Below, in pieces: positions 41,920 through 43,760 of a DNA stretch of 43,760 bases. Origin of the DNA: Betaproteobacteria bacterium. Lineage in GTDB: Bacteria > Pseudomonadota > Gammaproteobacteria > Burkholderiales > SG8-39. The notes beneath the pieces were generated by a model. That model was not told the DNA's origin. It made no database searches and saw only the letters and a list, made by a program, of their open reading frames with translations. Both the position numbers and the translations under genes were made by a program. The DNA lies in NCBI GenBank assembly GCA_016195915.1, contig JACPYS010000025.1:1-43760 (forward strand), written 5' to 3'. The number at the start of each line of letters is the position of its first letter. Within the stretch, counting starts at the first letter, position 1.

Positions 41920-42005
41920 TCTGCATCTGGCGCGCAGCCACCTGACCGGCGCCACTTCCCCTCTGGAGTTGCTCGAACCGCCCAAGCATTGAAGAAGCCC
42001 CCGGG

Positions 42006-43192
42006 ATGCTTGCCGCTGGCCCCGGGGTGGGCTTGGCCGAGGTGTTGCGTCGCCGCGGCCCGGCGTATCTCGCCGCCCATCCCTTGCCGGCGGCCAAGGC
42101 GAAGGTCTGGCGCGCCATCCTCGCGTGCCGCACCCCCGCCTTGGGCGGCCACGTGGAAACCTGCGACGCCTGCGGCACCACGCGCCACGTCTGACACTCC
42201 TGCCGCAATCGCCATTGCCCGCGGTGCCAGACGCGAGCCAAGGAAGCCTGGCTCGCAGCGCGACAGCGCGAGGTGTTGCCGGTGCCGTACTTCCACCTCG
42301 TGTTCACCCTGCCCCACGATCTCAATGGACTCATCGGGCAGTGCCCACGGGCGCTCTACGAGATGCTCTTCGGTGCGGTCGCGGCAACGCTCACCGAGTT
42401 TGCCGCCAACCCGCGCTGGCTGGGCGGGACAGCCGCATTCACGCTGGTGCTGCACACCTGGAAGCAGGACCTGGGCCGCCATGTGCATATCCATGCACTG
42501 TGGCCGGCGGAGCGCTCAAGGCCGACGGGCATTGGGTGGCGGCCAAGCGCGGCTTTCTGTTTCCAATCGCGGCGCTGTCCCAAGTCTACCGAGGGAAATT
42601 CCTCGCCGCACTGAAGGCGGCACACCGAGGCGGGAAACTGCGAACTGAGGCTCTGCGCGGTGACGCGCGGCTCACCGACACTGCGTGGGGCACGCTTCTC
42701 GCCCGGCTCTATGACCACGATTGGGTGGTCTACGCCAGGCACTCGCTGGGCGGGCCTGAGCAGGTGCTCGACTACCTGGGCCGCTATACGCATCGAGTGG
42801 CGACCTCCAACGAGCGCATCCTGGGCACGGACAGGGACACGGTGAGTTTGCGGGTGCGCGATTCGGCCCACGGTAATCGCAGGCGCACTCTCAGCGTGCC
42901 GGCGCAAACCTTCATCGAGCGCTTCCTGTTGCATGTGCTGCTCAAGGGCTTCAAGCGTATCCGTCATTACGGTCTGCTCGGCCCGGCCGGCAAGGCGGCA
43001 AAACTCGCCCGGGCGCGGGCTGCGCTCTCGGTGCCAGCGCCCGATCCGCGCGTGGTGGAGTCGGTCGCGGCATTCATGGGCCGCATCCATCGCATCGAAT
43101 CGCTGCGCTGCCCGCATTGCGGCAACGGCAGTTTCGTACCGACCGCTCCCATCGCGCCAGCGCGTGCGCCGCGCGTGCGGGGGCCACCGTGA
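42006..43192 (+). pseudogene. IS91-family (Y2 HUH) transposase, disrupted
   Basis: Frame A from 42006 reads LAEVLRRRGPAYLAAHP...LGGHVETCDACGTTRHV, a TGA at 42192-42194, and then in frame HSCRNRHCPRCQTRAKEAW and YFHLVFTLP, ending in HVHIHAL near 42500. The zinc-finger cysteines and the HUH motif (HVH) are intact. Just after, the frame shifts: VAGGALKADGHW onward continues in another frame to 43192, including LDYLGRYTHRVATSNERIL with the catalytic tyrosines and the terminal CPHCGNGSF. One missing base near 42500 explains the shift. With a nonsense codon and a frameshift, the rolling-circle transposase should be inactive. Element ends were not identified. Confidence 0.85.
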
Positions 43193-43423
43193 GATATTCG
43201 CTGCGCTTGCGATTCTCGTGCCGTACTCTTGGTGCCGTCGTTCACCAGAGCCTCGCTCGGCCCTTTGGCCCGGAGCGCGCATGTTTCGGCAGCTCGCAGT
43301 CAGTCTCGGCCGTAGCCATCAACGCCACAGAGCTCATCGGCCGCCGTCATCGTCGCGCCAAACGATTGCATCGCGTTCCCGCAAGCTTACAATCCCCATA
43401 GCTACCGCCCGCACGGCGGTTCA
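43193..43423. other. non-coding tail between transposase remnant and attC 6
   Basis: No gene was recognised. The stretch presumably contains the 3' end of the IS91-type element and the end of the cassette closed by attC 6. Open frames here lack family features. Confidence 0.4.
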
Positions 43424-43507
43424 GTCCAACGAGGTTTATCCGCCGCCATTGCCGCCGCGGCAGGATTCAACGATTGCGCGGCGGCGGATAAACGCTATTC
43501 GTTAGCC
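43424..43507 (+). other. integron attC site 6 (right side of window)
   Basis: R'' GTCCAAC (43424-43430) and R' GTTAGCC (43501-43507) flank an inverted repeat. GTTTATCCGCCGCC (43434-43447) pairs with GGCGGCGGATAAAC (43480-43493), and AACGA/TTCGTT pair at the base. The next cassette's R'' (GGCTAAC at 43618) is the exact complement of this R', confirming the boundary. The partner R' for GTCCAAC (expected GTTGGAC) was not found upstream. Confidence 0.75.
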
Positions 43508-43522
43508 GTCTGGGGGGCAATC

Positions 43523-43648
43523 ATGGGACATTGGGAGTGTCACTTTTGCAAGGCGCTTACGCCGGAGGACAAGGATGTTTGCTGGAACTGCAATCGCACA
43601 AGAGAGGAGTCAGTAACGGCTAACCCGTCTTTCTCAACTTGCCGTTGA
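43523..43648 (+). CDS. small zinc-ribbon protein (cassette gene)
   Basis: A 41-residue protein with two CxxC knuckles, ECHFC and VCWNC, separated by 11 residues. Together they form a zinc ribbon (MGHWECHFCKALTPEDKD, then VCWNCNRTREES). Such mini-proteins are common as cassette ORFs and may bind nucleic acid or a partner protein. ATG 43523 has GGGGGG five bases upstream and lies 15 bases after the R' box. The C-terminal residues overlap the R'' box of the cassette, so the real end may have been altered by whatever replaced the rest of the attC. Confidence 0.6.
   Translation: MGHWECHFCKALTPEDKDVCWNCNRTREESVTANPSFSTCR
43618..43624 (+). other. R'' box of the zinc-ribbon cassette, attC not completed in the window
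   Basis: GGCTAAC is the exact reverse complement of GTTAGCC at 43501. A normal attC hairpin does not follow in the remaining 136 bases, so the site is probably interrupted by another element or its right arm lies beyond the window. Confidence 0.5.
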
Positions 43649-43760
43649 TTTTGAGCGAAATCGGCTCGGTGCATGACGTAAGTGCTTGATGCAAAGCGGC
43701 CCAGTTTGCGGCGAGGCTTGTAGTGGAGACCTTGGTCCTTGGCGAGGAGGTTTTTGTTTC
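43620..43760 (-). CDS. possible 3' end of an unidentified minus-strand gene
   Basis: On the minus strand the frame is open from the window edge to TAG at 43622-43620 and gives 46 residues. They end in SLAANWAALHQALTSCTEP and then ISLKINGKLRKTG. The composition looks protein-like, but no family is recognised. It ends inside the R'' box of the zinc-ribbon cassette and overlaps that gene on the other strand. It may belong to an element inserted into the attC. Confidence 0.3.
   Translation of the reverse strand, partial: ETKTSSPRTKVSTTSLAANWAALHQALTSCTEPISLKINGKLRKTG

Larger units (their letters stand above)
41498..42005. other. non-coding stretch between the DUF2442 gene and the IS91 remnant
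   Basis: No convincing gene was found in any frame. The stretch holds a GC-rich hairpin at 41528-41560 and a perfect 32-bp palindrome at 41888-41919. Short open frames here show no recognisable family. It probably includes the left part of the IS91-type element, whose exact end cannot be located because the family lacks terminal inverted repeats. Confidence 0.5.

Overview
The window looks like high-GC chromosomal DNA of a betaproteobacterium, probably Burkholderiales or a near relative. The reasons are three Bug-type (TctC-like) periplasmic receptors, two TRAP transporter gene sets, a class I PHA synthase and several acyl-CoA catabolic genes. No rRNA, tRNA, CRISPR array or prophage was seen.

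Left end (1-2500): a run of integron gene cassettes with no integrase in view (a CALIN-type array). Five attC sites (58-144, 674-768, 1371-1434, 1957-2046, 2414-2500) delimit cassettes carrying the tail of an HTH-like protein, an isoprenylcysteine methyltransferase-like membrane protein, a BrnT/BrnA-like toxin-antitoxin pair, a secreted cupin and a DUF3024 protein. Within each complete cassette the first seven bases (R') are the reverse complement, 6/7 or 7/7, of that cassette's own R'' box. The array stops against a SnoaL-like gene truncated at the last attC boundary and a broken zinc-peptidase gene. A sixth attC and a zinc-ribbon cassette (43424-43648) lie about 41 kb away next to a decayed IS91-family transposase.

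3.4-10.5 kb: a 4-hydroxybutyrate-type CoA-transferase and phaC, then a two-gene respiratory unit. This unit is a small membrane protein with a di-haem b histidine pattern and a 977-residue fusion of a four-cluster ferredoxin subunit to a molybdopterin catalytic subunit. A hemerythrin fragment follows it. 10.5-15.3 kb holds housekeeping and signalling genes: PilZ protein, YaeQ, a DEAD-box helicase whose long leader can pair with its own ribosome binding site, a YaiI-type protein, a CheY-like regulator and a polysaccharide deacetylase.

15.3-41 kb: catabolic and uptake genes. A minus-strand operon encodes Bug receptor, ketopantoate-reductase-like protein and alpha/beta hydrolase, with a further Bug gene. 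Then come a histidine kinase, a ThDP enzyme, a TRAP set with a glyoxalase-fold protein, a PaaZ-N/BoxD-type aldehyde dehydrogenase and a third Bug receptor. The most coherent block is 29.3-39.6 kb: TRAP DctMQP + SDR, IclR regulator + SDR, and divergently a ThDP carboligase-like enzyme, a VOC protein, an APH-type kinase and an acyl-CoA dehydrogenase. Two copies of a 15-bp inverted repeat (GTCC-N7-GGAC) sit in front of the two outward promoters, which suggests one IclR regulon for import and breakdown of an unidentified organic acid. The kinase-dehydrogenase pair resembles LvaA/LvaC and the split halves of ACAD10/11, which suggests a 4-hydroxyacyl-CoA step.

A window-wide signal is that at least eight genes without a Shine-Dalgarno sequence have a TANNNT hexamer ending 5-7 (usually exactly 6) bases before the start codon, as expected for leaderless mRNAs.
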